Positions 46,007 through 54,567 of a DNA stretch of 64,000 nucleotides are shown piece after piece (the first letter of the stretch is position 1; each line of letters starts with the position of its first letter). The notes under the pieces are model-generated. The model searched no databases and was not told the DNA's origin. It saw only the letters and a list, made by a program, of their open reading frames with translations. Position numbers and translations under genes: made by a program. Origin of the DNA: an uncultured Desulfatiglans sp. (lineage in GTDB: Bacteria; Desulfobacterota; DSM-4660; Desulfatiglandales; Desulfatiglandaceae); assembly GCA_900498135.1 (NCBI GenBank), contig LR026961.1, forward strand, positions 315,226 to 379,225, read 5' to 3'.

Positions 46007-47149
46007 TCACAGCCCGGGGGATGCCTTTTTCATGATCTCTCGTCCGATGATCATCCTCTGGATCTGGTTGGACCCCTCGAAGATCTGCGTCAACTTGGCA
46101 TCCCGGAACATCCGCTCGACGGGGTAATCCTTGATGTACCCGTACCCCCCCAGGACCTGCACCATGTCCTCGGTGATCTTCATGGCCGCGTCGCTGCAAA
46201 AATACTTGGCCATGGAGGCTAAACTCGTATTTTGCCGGGCCTCGTCGAAGTTGAGGGCCGCCTTTTCCATCAAGCCGCTTCCCGCCTCGATGAGGGTTAG
46301 AGAATCCGCAAGGATGAACTGGATTGCCTGATGCTGGATCAGGGGTTGGCCGAAGGTGAACCGTTTCCTTGCGTAATCCGTTGCAAACGCGAGGGCGCCC
46401 CGGGCCAGACCCAGTGCGAGGGCCGCTACGGTGGGGCGTGACATGTCGAAATCGGCCATGGCGATTTTGAACCCGTCGCCTGGTTTGCCCAGGAGGTTTC
46501 CCTCCGGGACCCGGACTTCATCGAGGATCACCTCGGCCGTGTTGCTTCCCCTGAACCCGCACTTGTCCTCGAATTTTCCAATGACGACGCCCGCCGTTTT
46601 TCTTTCGACAATGAAAAATGAGAGCCCGCCAGCCCCCGTCCGCGCCAGCACGGAGTAAAGGCCTGCAACCCCGCCGTTGGTGGCGAAAGTCTTACGCCCG
46701 GAAATCACGTAAATGCCATCCGCCTTTTGAGCTTTCGTTGAAACAGCCGCCACATCCGAACCCGCCCCCGGCTCCGTCACCAGATATCCCATCAGATGTC
46801 TGTCCTTCGAGATCATCGGAAAATATCGGTCTTTCTGCTCATTGCTGCCGGCGCGGATGAGAGGAAAACTCCCGACGGCCTGAATGATCAGATTCAGGGC
46901 TGATGAAGCGCACACCTTAGCGATCTCTTCGACGCTCAGACAGAGCGTGTGGCAGGGGTTGATGGGCCAACCTCCGTATTCCTCAGGCAGCATGATCTGG
47001 AGCAGTCCGAGATCCCAGAGCAAGGAAGCGACCTCCCGGTTGAACTCCCCCTTCCGGTCGATCTCGGCCGCCAGGGGGGCGATCTTCTCCTCCGCCATCC
47101 GCTTGACACTGCCGACCAAGATCCTCTGTTCTTCCGTGATGCGGCTCAT
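46007..47149 (-). CDS. Acyl-CoA dehydrogenase
   Basis: A 380-residue acyl-CoA dehydrogenase paralogous to the one downstream. Visible segments are LPEEYGGWPINPCHTLCLSVEEIAKVCASSA, GYLVTEPGAGSDVAAVSTKA, the FAD/substrate motif KTFATNGG, CGFRGSNTAEVILDEVRVP, and VQVLGGYGYIKDYPVERMFRDAKLTQIFEGSNQIQRMII with the catalytic Glu in FEGSN. Its ATG overlaps the stop of the iclR-like gene as ATGA, so it is co-transcribed with its likely regulator. Confidence 0.95.
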   Translation of the reverse strand: MSRITEEQRILVGSVKRMAEEKIAPLAAEIDRKGEFNREVASLLWDLGLLQIMLPEEYGGWPINPCHTLCLSVEEIAKVCASSALNLIIQAVGSFPLIRAGSNEQKDRYFPMISKDRHLMGYLVTEPGAGSDVAAVSTKAQKADGIYVISGRKTFATNGGVAGLYSVLARTGAGGLSFFIVERKTAGVVIGKFEDKCGFRGSNTAEVILDEVRVPEGNLLGKPGDGFKIAMADFDMSRPTVAALALGLARGALAFATDYARKRFTFGQPLIQHQAIQFILADSLTLIEAGSGLMEKAALNFDEARQNTSLASMAKYFCSDAAMKITEDMVQVLGGYGYIKDYPVERMFRDAKLTQIFEGSNQIQRMIIGREIMKKASPGL

Positions 47150-47916
47150 CTCTGACTCACCTCCCTGCTCAACTCCTCGGCGACGTGCTTGACGGCCCCG
47201 CCGATGAAGTTCTCCTTTTCGTCGTCCAGCCTGAAGGAAGGCCCCGCAACACCCAGGCAGGCAACAACCTTCCCGTCGGCGCCGAAGACCGGTGACGCGA
47301 TACGGAAAACGCCCAGGCGCATTTCCTGATGGTCGACGGCATATCCTTCCGCCCTGACCTTTGCAAGCTGCTGCTTGAGCACACCGAAGTCCGTCACGGT
47401 GTATTCGGTAATGGCGGGCAGGCCTATCCGTTCGATCACGCTCTCCAATCGACCCTCCGGCATATAGGCGAGGTACACCTTCCCCGGCGCAGTGGCGTGG
47501 AAATAGGGGTAGGTGCTCCCGATCCGAGAAAAAAGCCGCACGGCCTGAGGGCTCTCATCCTGATCGAGCAGCACGAGTTCATCCTTCACGCGGCCAGAAA
47601 ACTCCGCCGTTTCGCCGGTCAGATCCACGAGCTTTCTGAGATAATGCCTCGCTTCGGAACGGAAACCGATCCGGTCCAGAAGCAGGTTCCTCATATAAAG
47701 AAACTTGTAGCCCAGACGGTAGGTGTGATTTTTTGGATCGTAGAGGACATACCCCGTGTCGCGCAGGACATGCAGCAGCCTCCACAAGGAAGGTCCGGGG
47801 ACCTGAGAGGTCTCTTTCAGAGAGGAGAAGCTGAGTTCTCCATCCGCGGCCGCCAGGACCTCGAGGATCTTCAAACCCCTTGAAAGCGCCGGTGCTCCTC
47901 TCTGATTTTCCCCCAT
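47146..47916 (-). CDS. IclR family transcriptional regulator
   Basis: A 256-residue regulator with an N-terminal winged helix-turn-helix (SRGLKILEVLAAADGELSFSSLKETSQVPGPSLWRLLHVLRDTGYV, residues 11-57) and the IclR effector domain (about 75-250; FHATAPGKVYLAYM, YAVDHQEMRLGVFRIASPVFGADGKVVACLGVAGP). It probably controls the co-transcribed acyl-CoA dehydrogenase in response to a CoA-ester-derived ligand. A promoter and inverted repeat lie immediately upstream. Confidence 0.94.
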   Translation of the reverse strand: MGENQRGAPALSRGLKILEVLAAADGELSFSSLKETSQVPGPSLWRLLHVLRDTGYVLYDPKNHTYRLGYKFLYMRNLLLDRIGFRSEARHYLRKLVDLTGETAEFSGRVKDELVLLDQDESPQAVRLFSRIGSTYPYFHATAPGKVYLAYMPEGRLESVIERIGLPAITEYTVTDFGVLKQQLAKVRAEGYAVDHQEMRLGVFRIASPVFGADGKVVACLGVAGPSFRLDDEKENFIGGAVKHVAEELSREVSQR

Positions 47917-47982
47917 GAAGCGCCCTTTCGCAGCATTCGGACCGCCAGCGATCTTCTCAAAGGAATTTCATATTTGAAACGC

Positions 47983-48027
47983 ATGTGATCATATATGATA
48001 ATCACATACCTTTCGCCTGTCTGTCAA
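47983..48027 (-). promoter_or_regulatory. iclR promoter region with candidate operator
   Basis: TTGACA on the minus strand (complement of 48022-48027) is a good -35 box; the -10 overlaps an inverted repeat at 47983-48007 with arms ATGTGAT and ATCACAT and an inner perfect ATCATATATGAT palindrome (47988-47999). Position and symmetry suggest autoregulation by the IclR protein. Confidence 0.55.
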
Positions 48028-48053
48028 GCCCATCCCCTCCTGACAGCGCATGG

Positions 48054-48107
48054 AAAAATCCCCTGTGCACAGCCCGTTGAAAGATGGTGTGTGCACAGGG
48101 GATTTTT
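48054..48107. terminator. Strong symmetric hairpin with 18-bp arms
   Basis: AAAAATCCCCTGTGCACA and its exact complement surround an 18-base loop. Runs of A and T at the ends make it terminator-like in both directions. No gene ends here on the plus strand; it may stop transcripts entering the iclR promoter. Confidence 0.65.
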
Positions 48108-48122
48108 GGTGCGTAGTTAGAT

Positions 48123-48314
48123 CATCCGGAAATGATTCCACGGTAGAACTCAGTTTCCAATCCGGAAATGAGGATTTTTAGCCAATATCAAGGAAATCAA
48201 GCGTTTGCGCGGAGGCGACCTGCAGGTCGCCGCACAAGCAAACGTGCAGATTGACGCCGAGATTGGCCAAAAAGACCATTTCCGGATGTAAGCTGTTATC
48301 ATTTCCGGATGGGG
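48123..48314. repeat. Intergenic modular palindromic repeat, copy G
   Basis: A well-preserved copy without a second-module insert: CATCCGGAAATGATTCC, GGTAGAACTCAGTTTCC, the GGCGACCTGCAGGTCGCC palindrome (48214-48231), GATTGACGCCGAGATTGG, CATTTCCGGATG twice. Same orientation as copy B. Confidence 0.88.
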
Positions 48315-48421
48315 ATATCAGGAGGTCTTTCACGGCGACATCGCCACCTCCTTTTCAGCAAAGCTTTTTCGTTCGAAAACAAACATCAAGCTCTTCAGCT
48401 GTACTAAAAAACAGCCTGCGT

Positions 48422-48670
48422 CTAAAAGGTATCATTGCGAAGCATGCGATCGATTCTCGGGGAAACTGAGCAATAAACCACCGCGCCGTCGGTATAAACA
48501 GCATCGTCTGTAATTTTGGGTTGTGTCGACGAATAAGGACATTTAGTGCAGTTCCAGGTATTCCAAGAACGCGCCACAGCCTCATCAAGGCAACGGTTGT
48601 AATAAGGGCAAAAAAGATTTCGCTCACCTTTCTTGTGTGTTGGATTACGTTTTACAAGCACAGCATCCAT
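48422..48670 (-). CDS. Small Cys-rich protein, probable zinc-binding, unknown function
   Basis: An 82-residue protein, MDAVLVKRNPTHKKGERNLF, then CPYYNRCLDEAVARSWNTWNCTKCPYSS. Four cysteines in this stretch (C-x5-C-x13-C-x2-C) form a likely zinc site; a fifth lies near the end. The ATG follows GGGGGTG. It lies beside an AT-rich island and a repeat copy. The Cys/Trp pattern looks like a real small protein rather than a random frame, but I cannot name the family. Confidence 0.55.
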   Translation of the reverse strand: MDAVLVKRNPTHKKGERNLFCPYYNRCLDEAVARSWNTWNCTKCPYSSTQPKITDDAVYTDGAVVYCSVSPRIDRMLRNDTF

Positions 48671-48996
48671 AGCGTCACCCCCGTCGCAAAAATTGCCGCG
48701 AGTATAATGATTATATTAAAATCTAAATCATTTCACTATTATTATATTTTAACGATCCACTCACGCCGCTATTAAATTCCAATGGAAACAAGTCATTTAT
48801 TTATAATTATATATATGTAATATAAAGCTATCCATGCTTACGATATATACCAATAAATATGAAACCGTAATTATAATGATTGCAAAGCTGCTGCATCAAA
48901 TATTCACCATTTACTATGTGGTGCCTTCCAAATATTTTTTTTTTATTTTCACATTCAAAACAGTACAATTTCAAACAAGAGAGCTATTCGAGATCG
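48671..48996. other. AT-rich island
   Basis: This stretch is sharply AT-rich compared with its surroundings (runs of A/T such as 48700-48850 and a T-run near 48935). It holds no gene that I can support; the plus-strand open frames (48834 onward) look like chance low-complexity translations. It separates two small Cys-rich minus-strand genes. Confidence 0.6.
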
Positions 48997-49173
48997 TCAA
49001 CCGCGCGCCCGTCGACAGTATGGACGCCAAACGCAGTCTTTCTCTTCACAATAGGCCCCTTGTCTATCGAAACACTCAGGCTTCCCCTCCTGTCTCTGAA
49101 CTGAATGTATTATCCCTCTGATAATCGCTTCATCCCTTTCATTTCCAGCGCGGATTTTGTACCTGTCACTCAT
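48997..49173 (-). CDS. Small Cys-rich protein, unknown function
   Basis: A 58-residue protein starting MSDRYKIRAGNERDEAIIRG, with CFDRQGAYCEEKDCVWRPYC near its end: four cysteines spaced C-x7-C-x4-C-x5-C suggest a metal site. The ATG at 49173 has an AGGAAAGAAG purine stretch upstream. It faces the same direction as the other small Cys-rich gene across the AT-rich island. No family was recognised. Confidence 0.5.
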   Translation of the reverse strand: MSDRYKIRAGNERDEAIIRGIIHSVQRQEGKPECFDRQGAYCEEKDCVWRPYCRRARG

Positions 49174-49916
49174 GAGTCTTCTTTCCTTTTCAGCGGTCAA
49201 ACTCATGCACATCGATTTCGTCCAGGCCCGTTATCGATCGAATTCCACATCACAAAATCCGATGCCGCCCTCCTTGATCCCCTCGAAATCCTCGCCACGG
49301 AAAAAACCGTTTCCCGATCGGCCGCAGAAAAACGCGCATCGGGAGCGTCCCGCCGATCCTGCGGAATTTCCCCCCGCCTGCCTGTGCGCAACGTTCCACG
49401 TGAACTTGCAGCGTTCGCATCAAGGCATCTTCCCTCAGCTTGTCCTTCGGGTGTTTCTGCAGAGGACCCCGCATCCGTGAGGGATACTATCGCAATCCTT
49501 TCGAGCCGTGTCCATGGGCACAACACCTCATTTTCCTGGAGATAATCCCCGGTCTAAGCACAAAAATCCCCCCCCTGAATTCCAGACGAGAGCGCTCCCG
49601 AAGATCTCCCGAATTGCACCGAGCCGGAAAAAAGTGTAGTCGATCGTAATGCTTGAAAAAATTTCCTAATAGGTGCAAGACTTGAAAAAACCAGCCATTG
49701 AAATTCCGGGTGAAAGTTCGGGACACCTTCCCGGCTATAATGGGAGAAAATCCTTTTCACAGAATCAGCAGCGGAAAGACAATAAAATTCACGGCTTCAA
49801 GAACATGGATAATTTACTGATTTTACGCTTGAATCACAAAAGGACAATCGGCCTTTTTCGGTCCTTTAGGTCCCAAAACCAGGATTCAAAAGAGGCAGCG
49901 ATTCTGCTAATCGCTT
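49174..49916. other. Gene-poor stretch
   Basis: I found no convincing gene. One minus-strand frame (49250-49474, with an inner ATG preceded by GAGGGAAG) could encode a short basic protein ending in RVFLRPIGKRFFPWRGF, but there is nothing to confirm it. No terminator or RNA was recognised. Confidence 0.4.
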
Positions 49917-50192
49917 TCCATCCGGAAATGGTCTCTTTGGCCAATCTCGGCGTCAATCTGCACGTTTGCTTGTTCGGCGACCTGCAGGTCGTTTCTGCGC
50001 AAACAGTTGATTTTCTTGATATTAGCTAAACCGGGAACCGCCGCGAAGCGGTGGGAGTGGGCACCCGAAGGGTGCGAAGAAACCGGGACCCGCCGCAACG
50101 CGGTGGGACTAAGCACCCGAAGGGTGTAAAGAAAAATCCTCATTTCCGGATTGGAAACTGGGTTCTACCGAGAAAAGCATTTCCGGATGGAT
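49917..50192. repeat. Intergenic modular palindromic repeat, copy H with double insert
   Basis: Orientation as in copy C. After the GGCGACCTGCAGGTC core and the GATATTAGCTAAA junction, two units of the second module follow (GAAACCGGGACCCGCCGC..., GCACCCGAAGGGTG twice), then CCTCATTTCCGGATTGG and CATTTCCGGATGG. It precedes the PAS kinase gene. Confidence 0.88.
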
Positions 50193-50335
50193 ACTCATAA
50201 GGCAAAATACCCCGATGGAAAGACGGCAGCCTCTCGTGGAGTAAGGCGCACCACCGTCGGCCTCTCACTGGCGGCGGGCTGGCATGACACTGCAGATGGG
50301 CGTCTTTCGGCGGCCTGTCAAGAGAGAAACCAGAG

Positions 50336-52366
50336 ATGGAAGAAGACCATAGGCAAAACGGGCAGCAACCAACCGGCATCGGTTCATTACAGGAATTACT
50401 TCAAAAGGCAGAAGGTCTTTTGAAGCATCAAGTCCTGGAAAGCAACCTGGTCACTTTTCCCGAAGATCGGCAGGATGTGCTTCGGCTGGTCCGTGATGTT
50501 CAAATCTGTCGGGTGGCCTTAAACATTCAGCACGAAGAACTGCTAAAGACGAAACGAGAGCTTGCCAAATCAAACCAAACCTGGTTTGACGTCTTCGACT
50601 ATGCTCCAACGGGATTCTTCATTTTAGACCGGCAGCGACGAATCCTGCAGGTCAACAGGGCCGGAGCCAGGCTGCTCGGTTCTGAGAAAGACGAAGTAAA
50701 GAACCAGGTTTTCAGCCGCTTTGTGGCTCCGGAACACACCTCGCGGTTTCTTGATCATCTACAAGATAGCGTTGAAAACCAAAGTAAAACACCATGCGAG
50801 CTGGCGCTGCAAATGAGAAACGGAAATCAGATCTTCGTTCTCGCCCAAGGCCAGTGCCTTCCCTCCCGGAAGAGTCGGACGGATCTTTTCCTGATGGCCG
50901 TCATGGAGATAACCGACCGGAAAATCAGCGAGAAGGCCCTTCAAACGAGTGAACGAAGATATCGCAGTATTTTTGAGAACCTACAGGATGTTTATTATGA
51001 GGCGGCCATGGATGGAACCATTCTCGAACTCAGCCCATCCATTGAAAATATTTCTAACTACAAAAGAGAAGCATTGATTGGAAGATGTTTATATGATTTC
51101 TACGTAGATCCAAATAAAAGAAATGATCTTTTAAATACAATTTTAAAATACGGAAAAGTAATAGACTATGAAGTAAACCTGAAAGACAAAAATAATATAT
51201 CAGCTTTCTTTTTAATTACAGCCAAATTGCTGCGCGATGAAAACAATGCGCCTATCAAGATTACAGGCTTAATGCGCAACATTGATGAACTGAAAAGAGC
51301 GCAAGGCATGCTTAATGCGATACTTGCCGCCTCTCCTGTTGGCATATTTTTGATTCAAGACAATAAAATCACTTGGGCGAATGAAGCTATCTACAAAATA
51401 TTGAGCTATGAGTTCAACACATTGATCGGACAGAATACTATCATACTATATACAGATCGCACTGAGTATGAACGTGCTGAAAATTATCTGAATGAAGCAA
51501 TTAATCAGTCTGGCATTGCACAGATTGAGACGCAATTACTTAGAAAAGATGGCAGTTTGATTGATTGTTATATTTACGCGAGTCCTCTTGAACCACATGA
51601 TATCAATAAGGGTATCATTAGAGCCGTTTTGGATATAACCGTTCGGAAGAATGCGGAGGAGCAAATCAACCTTCTCAGTCAAGAATTAATGAGAGCACAC
51701 GAAAATGAACGTAAAATGATTTCAAGCGAATTGCACGACCGCATCGGCCAGGATCTATCAACATTGAAGATCGGTTTGGACACCCTCTTGGACAACCAGC
51801 CCATTGTTTCTCAGGTGACTCAGCACCGAATCGCCGAATTGTCTAGCATCCTCCAAACCGCTATACATAGTGTTCGTGACCTGTCGTATGATTTGCGCCC
51901 TCCCAGTCTGGACCAGTTGGGCCTCCCGAAAACCATCTTCCAGTTCTGCGACGATTTCTCCAAGAAAACGGGTCTGGATGTAGATTTCAGTGCGGCCGGA
52001 ATGGATGATCTGGCGCTGGACACAGATACTGAGATCAACATTTACCGGCTGATTCAAGAGGGCCTGAACAACGTTCGAAAACATGCCGAGGCTGAAAATG
52101 TCTTCATCAGGTTGCTTGCTTCCTTCCCAAACATCCTTTTGCGCATAGAGGACGATGGAAAAGGGTTTGATGTAAAGCAGCGCCTGGCGGACATGAAGAA
52201 TGAAAAACGAATGGGACTGCGCAGCATGGAGGAAAGGGCCAAGTTGCTCCAGGGAAAAATGGAAATCAAATCGAAGCCGGGGAAAGGTACAAAGATTGTA
52301 ATCGAAATCCCATATAAAAAGGGGCCTGACCGTGCCAGTGAAAAGAAAACGCATCTTGATCGTTGA
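50336..52366 (+). CDS. Cytoplasmic PAS-domain sensor histidine kinase (NarX/DegS-type core)
   Basis: A 676-residue kinase without membrane segments. It has three PAS domains (about 80-200, 205-325, 330-445), then a HisKA_3 dimerisation domain with SSELHDRIGQDLSTLKIGLD (phosphoacceptor His467) and a HATPase_c domain (EGLNNVRKHAEAENV, RIEDDGKGFD, MGLRSMEERAKLLQGKMEI). This core pairs with NarL/FixJ regulators, and exactly such a gene overlaps its 3' end. The second and third PAS regions are distinctly AT-rich relative to the ends. The signal is not evident; PAS domains may bind a small molecule or cofactor. Confidence 0.92.
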   Translation: MEEDHRQNGQQPTGIGSLQELLQKAEGLLKHQVLESNLVTFPEDRQDVLRLVRDVQICRVALNIQHEELLKTKRELAKSNQTWFDVFDYAPTGFFILDRQRRILQVNRAGARLLGSEKDEVKNQVFSRFVAPEHTSRFLDHLQDSVENQSKTPCELALQMRNGNQIFVLAQGQCLPSRKSRTDLFLMAVMEITDRKISEKALQTSERRYRSIFENLQDVYYEAAMDGTILELSPSIENISNYKREALIGRCLYDFYVDPNKRNDLLNTILKYGKVIDYEVNLKDKNNISAFFLITAKLLRDENNAPIKITGLMRNIDELKRAQGMLNAILAASPVGIFLIQDNKITWANEAIYKILSYEFNTLIGQNTIILYTDRTEYERAENYLNEAINQSGIAQIETQLLRKDGSLIDCYIYASPLEPHDINKGIIRAVLDITVRKNAEEQINLLSQELMRAHENERKMISSELHDRIGQDLSTLKIGLDTLLDNQPIVSQVTQHRIAELSSILQTAIHSVRDLSYDLRPPSLDQLGLPKTIFQFCDDFSKKTGLDVDFSAAGMDDLALDTDTEINIYRLIQEGLNNVRKHAEAENVFIRLLASFPNILLRIEDDGKGFDVKQRLADMKNEKRMGLRSMEERAKLLQGKMEIKSKPGKGTKIVIEIPYKKGPDRASEKKTHLDR

Positions 52367-53012
52367 TGATCATCCCCTTTTCCGTGAAGGGCTGAAATCC
52401 ATCATAGGGCGGGACAAGAGCTTCGAAGTCGTGGGAGAAGCAGGGGACGGTCGAGGGGCGAAGCAGTTGGCCAGAGAACTCGAGCCCGACCTCCTTCTGG
52501 TGGACATATCCCTGCCGGATCAAAGCGGTATTGACCTGGTGCGCGATATCAGAAGTTTTCTCCCGGAAGCCCGCGTGCTCGTTGTCAGCATGCATTCAAA
52601 AGTCCAGCATATCGCCGAGGCTTTCAAGGCTGGGGCCACTGGCTACGTCGTCAAAGAATCCGCATCCGAAAGGCTGGTCCAGGCCCTCGAAGCTGTTTCG
52701 AACGATCAGTACTTCCTCGACAGTTCCCTGTCCCAGCAGGTGGTGGAGACAATGATCGGATTCCCCGCCAAAGAAGCGAAGATCACCAACGCCGCATACA
52801 AAAAGCTCAGTCCCCGTGAGCAGGAGGTGCTGCGTTTGTTGGCCCAGGGATTGCCGGCGAAACAAATCGCTGAAAAGCTTTTCATCAGCCCGAAAACCGT
52901 TGAAAATCACCGGTCCAATATCATGAGCAAACTCGAGGTCAAAAGCACTCTCGAACTGGTTCGCTATGCGGCAAAGATCGGGCTGATCGACGTCGATCTA
53001 TGGAAAGAATGA
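52332..53012 (+). CDS. NarL/FixJ-family response regulator
   Basis: A 226-residue regulator: receiver domain with DD at 12-13, phospho-Asp58 in LLLVDISLPDQSG, and a C-terminal LuxR-type helix-turn-helix (LSPREQEVLRLLAQGLPAKQIAEKLFISPKTVENHRSNIMSKL, about 158-205). It starts with GTG inside the kinase gene, overlapping by 35 bp, so it is coupled to and very likely phosphorylated by that kinase. Targets are unknown. Confidence 0.94.
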   Translation: MPVKRKRILIVDDHPLFREGLKSIIGRDKSFEVVGEAGDGRGAKQLARELEPDLLLVDISLPDQSGIDLVRDIRSFLPEARVLVVSMHSKVQHIAEAFKAGATGYVVKESASERLVQALEAVSNDQYFLDSSLSQQVVETMIGFPAKEAKITNAAYKKLSPREQEVLRLLAQGLPAKQIAEKLFISPKTVENHRSNIMSKLEVKSTLELVRYAAKIGLIDVDLWKE

Positions 53013-53280
53013 CACCCCGCCTGGCACCTGTCTTTCCCCTTCTTTCTGATACGGGAAAAACTCCTGCCTTTCCGCTTTTCTCCCGTCAAAATGAGTTCAT
53101 CCCCTGATGGACAACGTAGAAAAAACATGGGAACGTTTCCAGGGTGAGAGGGTTGCATCTCCCTGAATCCCTGCCGCGGGATATCTCCATCGTCCTTTGG
53201 GGTCCTTGACGTCAGGGTTCAGGCGAAACGGGGCACGGGCAATTATCCAAGAAAAGCGCGGAGAAAAATGAGGACATTCC

Positions 53281-53730
53281 ATGTACAGCATTCTTGTCGC
53301 TCACAGTGATGCATCCATGCGTATCCTGTTTTCGGAAAAGCTTTTCGAAGAAGGGTATAACGTGACCAGTTGCGGGAATCTCGAACAACTCTCCGAGTTG
53401 CTCGAAACGAAATCGGCCGACCTGCTCATCATGAACGCGGCATTGGCAGGACGCATCGGCATCGAACTTTTCGCGTCAGTCCTCAAAAAGGGTAGTACAC
53501 CCCCTCTCCTGTTGTGCGTAAACCATTCCGGCATACCGGAAAATCCGCTCTTGGACGTCGCCCATTATAGGTACGGCTCTCTGAGCCCGGAGGAAATCAA
53601 AAATAAGGTGAAAAATATCTTCGACCTCCGGAAAACGCACCGAAAGAAGAAAACCACGCCAGCCGCAAGCAGGCACGTCTCTCCTCTTCCTGCGCTTTTA
53701 AACTCGGCGAGCGGGTCGACAGCGAGTTGA
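53281..53730 (+). CDS. Degenerate receiver-like (pseudo-receiver) protein
   Basis: A 149-residue protein with a CheY-like fold pattern: MYSILVAHSDASMRILFSEKLFEEGYNVTSC, then ADLLIMNAALAGRIGIELFASVLKKG. The phosphoacceptor position holds Asn52 rather than Asp, the acidic pocket is reduced to a single Asp, and the conserved Lys is absent (HYRYGSLSPEE). A Lys-rich, then Ser/Ala tail follows residue 118. It cannot be phosphorylated normally and may be a constitutive or ligand-gated partner. It follows the regulator after 268 bp. Confidence 0.68.
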   Translation: MYSILVAHSDASMRILFSEKLFEEGYNVTSCGNLEQLSELLETKSADLLIMNAALAGRIGIELFASVLKKGSTPPLLLCVNHSGIPENPLLDVAHYRYGSLSPEEIKNKVKNIFDLRKTHRKKKTTPAASRHVSPLPALLNSASGSTAS

Positions 53731-53875
53731 AAAACCCAGCGGTCGCAATCTGAAAAAAAGTGTCCGGGTGCAAGGCGAACAAGATCCCCCGGCCGGGGTG
53801 GGTATACGGGTGCAGTGCCGCAGCCTGGAGGGCGCACAGCGTGGCGGCCGGACGTTTCTCAACGGTCTGTCAAAA

Positions 53876-54217
53876 TTATCGGGGCATCGCGGCGGAGACC
53901 AGGATCGCACAATCCTTGTCTCCCGTGTTCTTCAGACTGTGCGGAACCCCGTAAGGAAGCCATATGGCATCGCCCGTCTTGACCGCTCTCCCTTCGTCTC
54001 CAACCATCATGTACCCCTCACCTTCAAGGATATAATAGATCTCCTCATAGGGGTCCACATGGGCCTCGATCTCTTTCCCCGGTTTCAGAACGGCATGCGC
54101 AAAAAAAAGCATTCCCTCGAGAACCTGGCTGGTCAGCAGCATCACGGCGCTCGCGCCTCCATGCGCCCTGTACAGGCTCCGCACAACTTCTTCGTGTTCC
54201 AGATTTCTGACGATCAT
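53876..54217 (-). CDS. Cupin-domain protein
   Basis: A 113-residue single-domain cupin: PGKEIEAHVDPYEEIYYILEGEGYMMVGDEG is motif 1 (metal ligands His and Glu), GDAIWLPYGVPHSLKNTG motif 2. The ATG at 54217 has GAGTGGGG upstream; an ATG at 54286 would add 23 residues. Small cupins of this type bind a metal and act as isomerases, sensors or dioxygenases; the substrate is unknown. Confidence 0.85.
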   Translation of the reverse strand: MIVRNLEHEEVVRSLYRAHGGASAVMLLTSQVLEGMLFFAHAVLKPGKEIEAHVDPYEEIYYILEGEGYMMVGDEGRAVKTGDAIWLPYGVPHSLKNTGDKDCAILVSAAMPR

Positions 54218-54307
54218 GGACCAAAAACCCCACTCGCATTCATTTACGAAGAACCGTTTAGAATCGACACGTAAAAACCGGGTCATACCGACCCGTCATC
54301 CGAGATT

Positions 54308-54372
54308 AGTTTCCATCCGAAAATGATTTCGCGGTAGAACTCAGTTTCCAATCCGGAAATGGTCTTTTGGGC
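54308..54372. repeat. Partial intergenic repeat, copy I
   Basis: Only end units are present: TTTCCATCCGAAAATGATTTC, GGTAGAACTCAGTTTCC, AATCCGGAAATGGTC. The core palindrome is missing. Confidence 0.75.
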
Positions 54373-54567
54373 CGATATGACCGGAAACATCCGCTTTCAA
54401 ACGCCAAGAACCTTTGCGCACCCGTCATTCAGAGAAAGGCCTTTCCCTCGACGCACAGCATGGCGTTGCCTGGAATCGGACTAACCCGCATCCAGATGGC
54501 GCGCCGGACGCAGCCCATGTTTATCCCGCCCTGCGCATATAACAGATGAGGACTTCCGCCGCGACGG

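Noticed and set aside
44477-46222. Long open frame antisense to the acyl-CoA dehydrogenases and the repeat between them
   Set aside because: It spans parts of three features and encodes no recognisable domain.
48834-49121. Open frame in the AT-rich island (MLTIYTNKYETV...)
   Set aside because: Low-complexity hydrophobic translation without a ribosome binding site; it overlaps a more plausible minus-strand gene.
49250-49474. Short basic minus-strand frame
   Set aside because: Possible inner start with a purine-rich site, but no recognisable sequence or context; kept only as a note in the gap entry.
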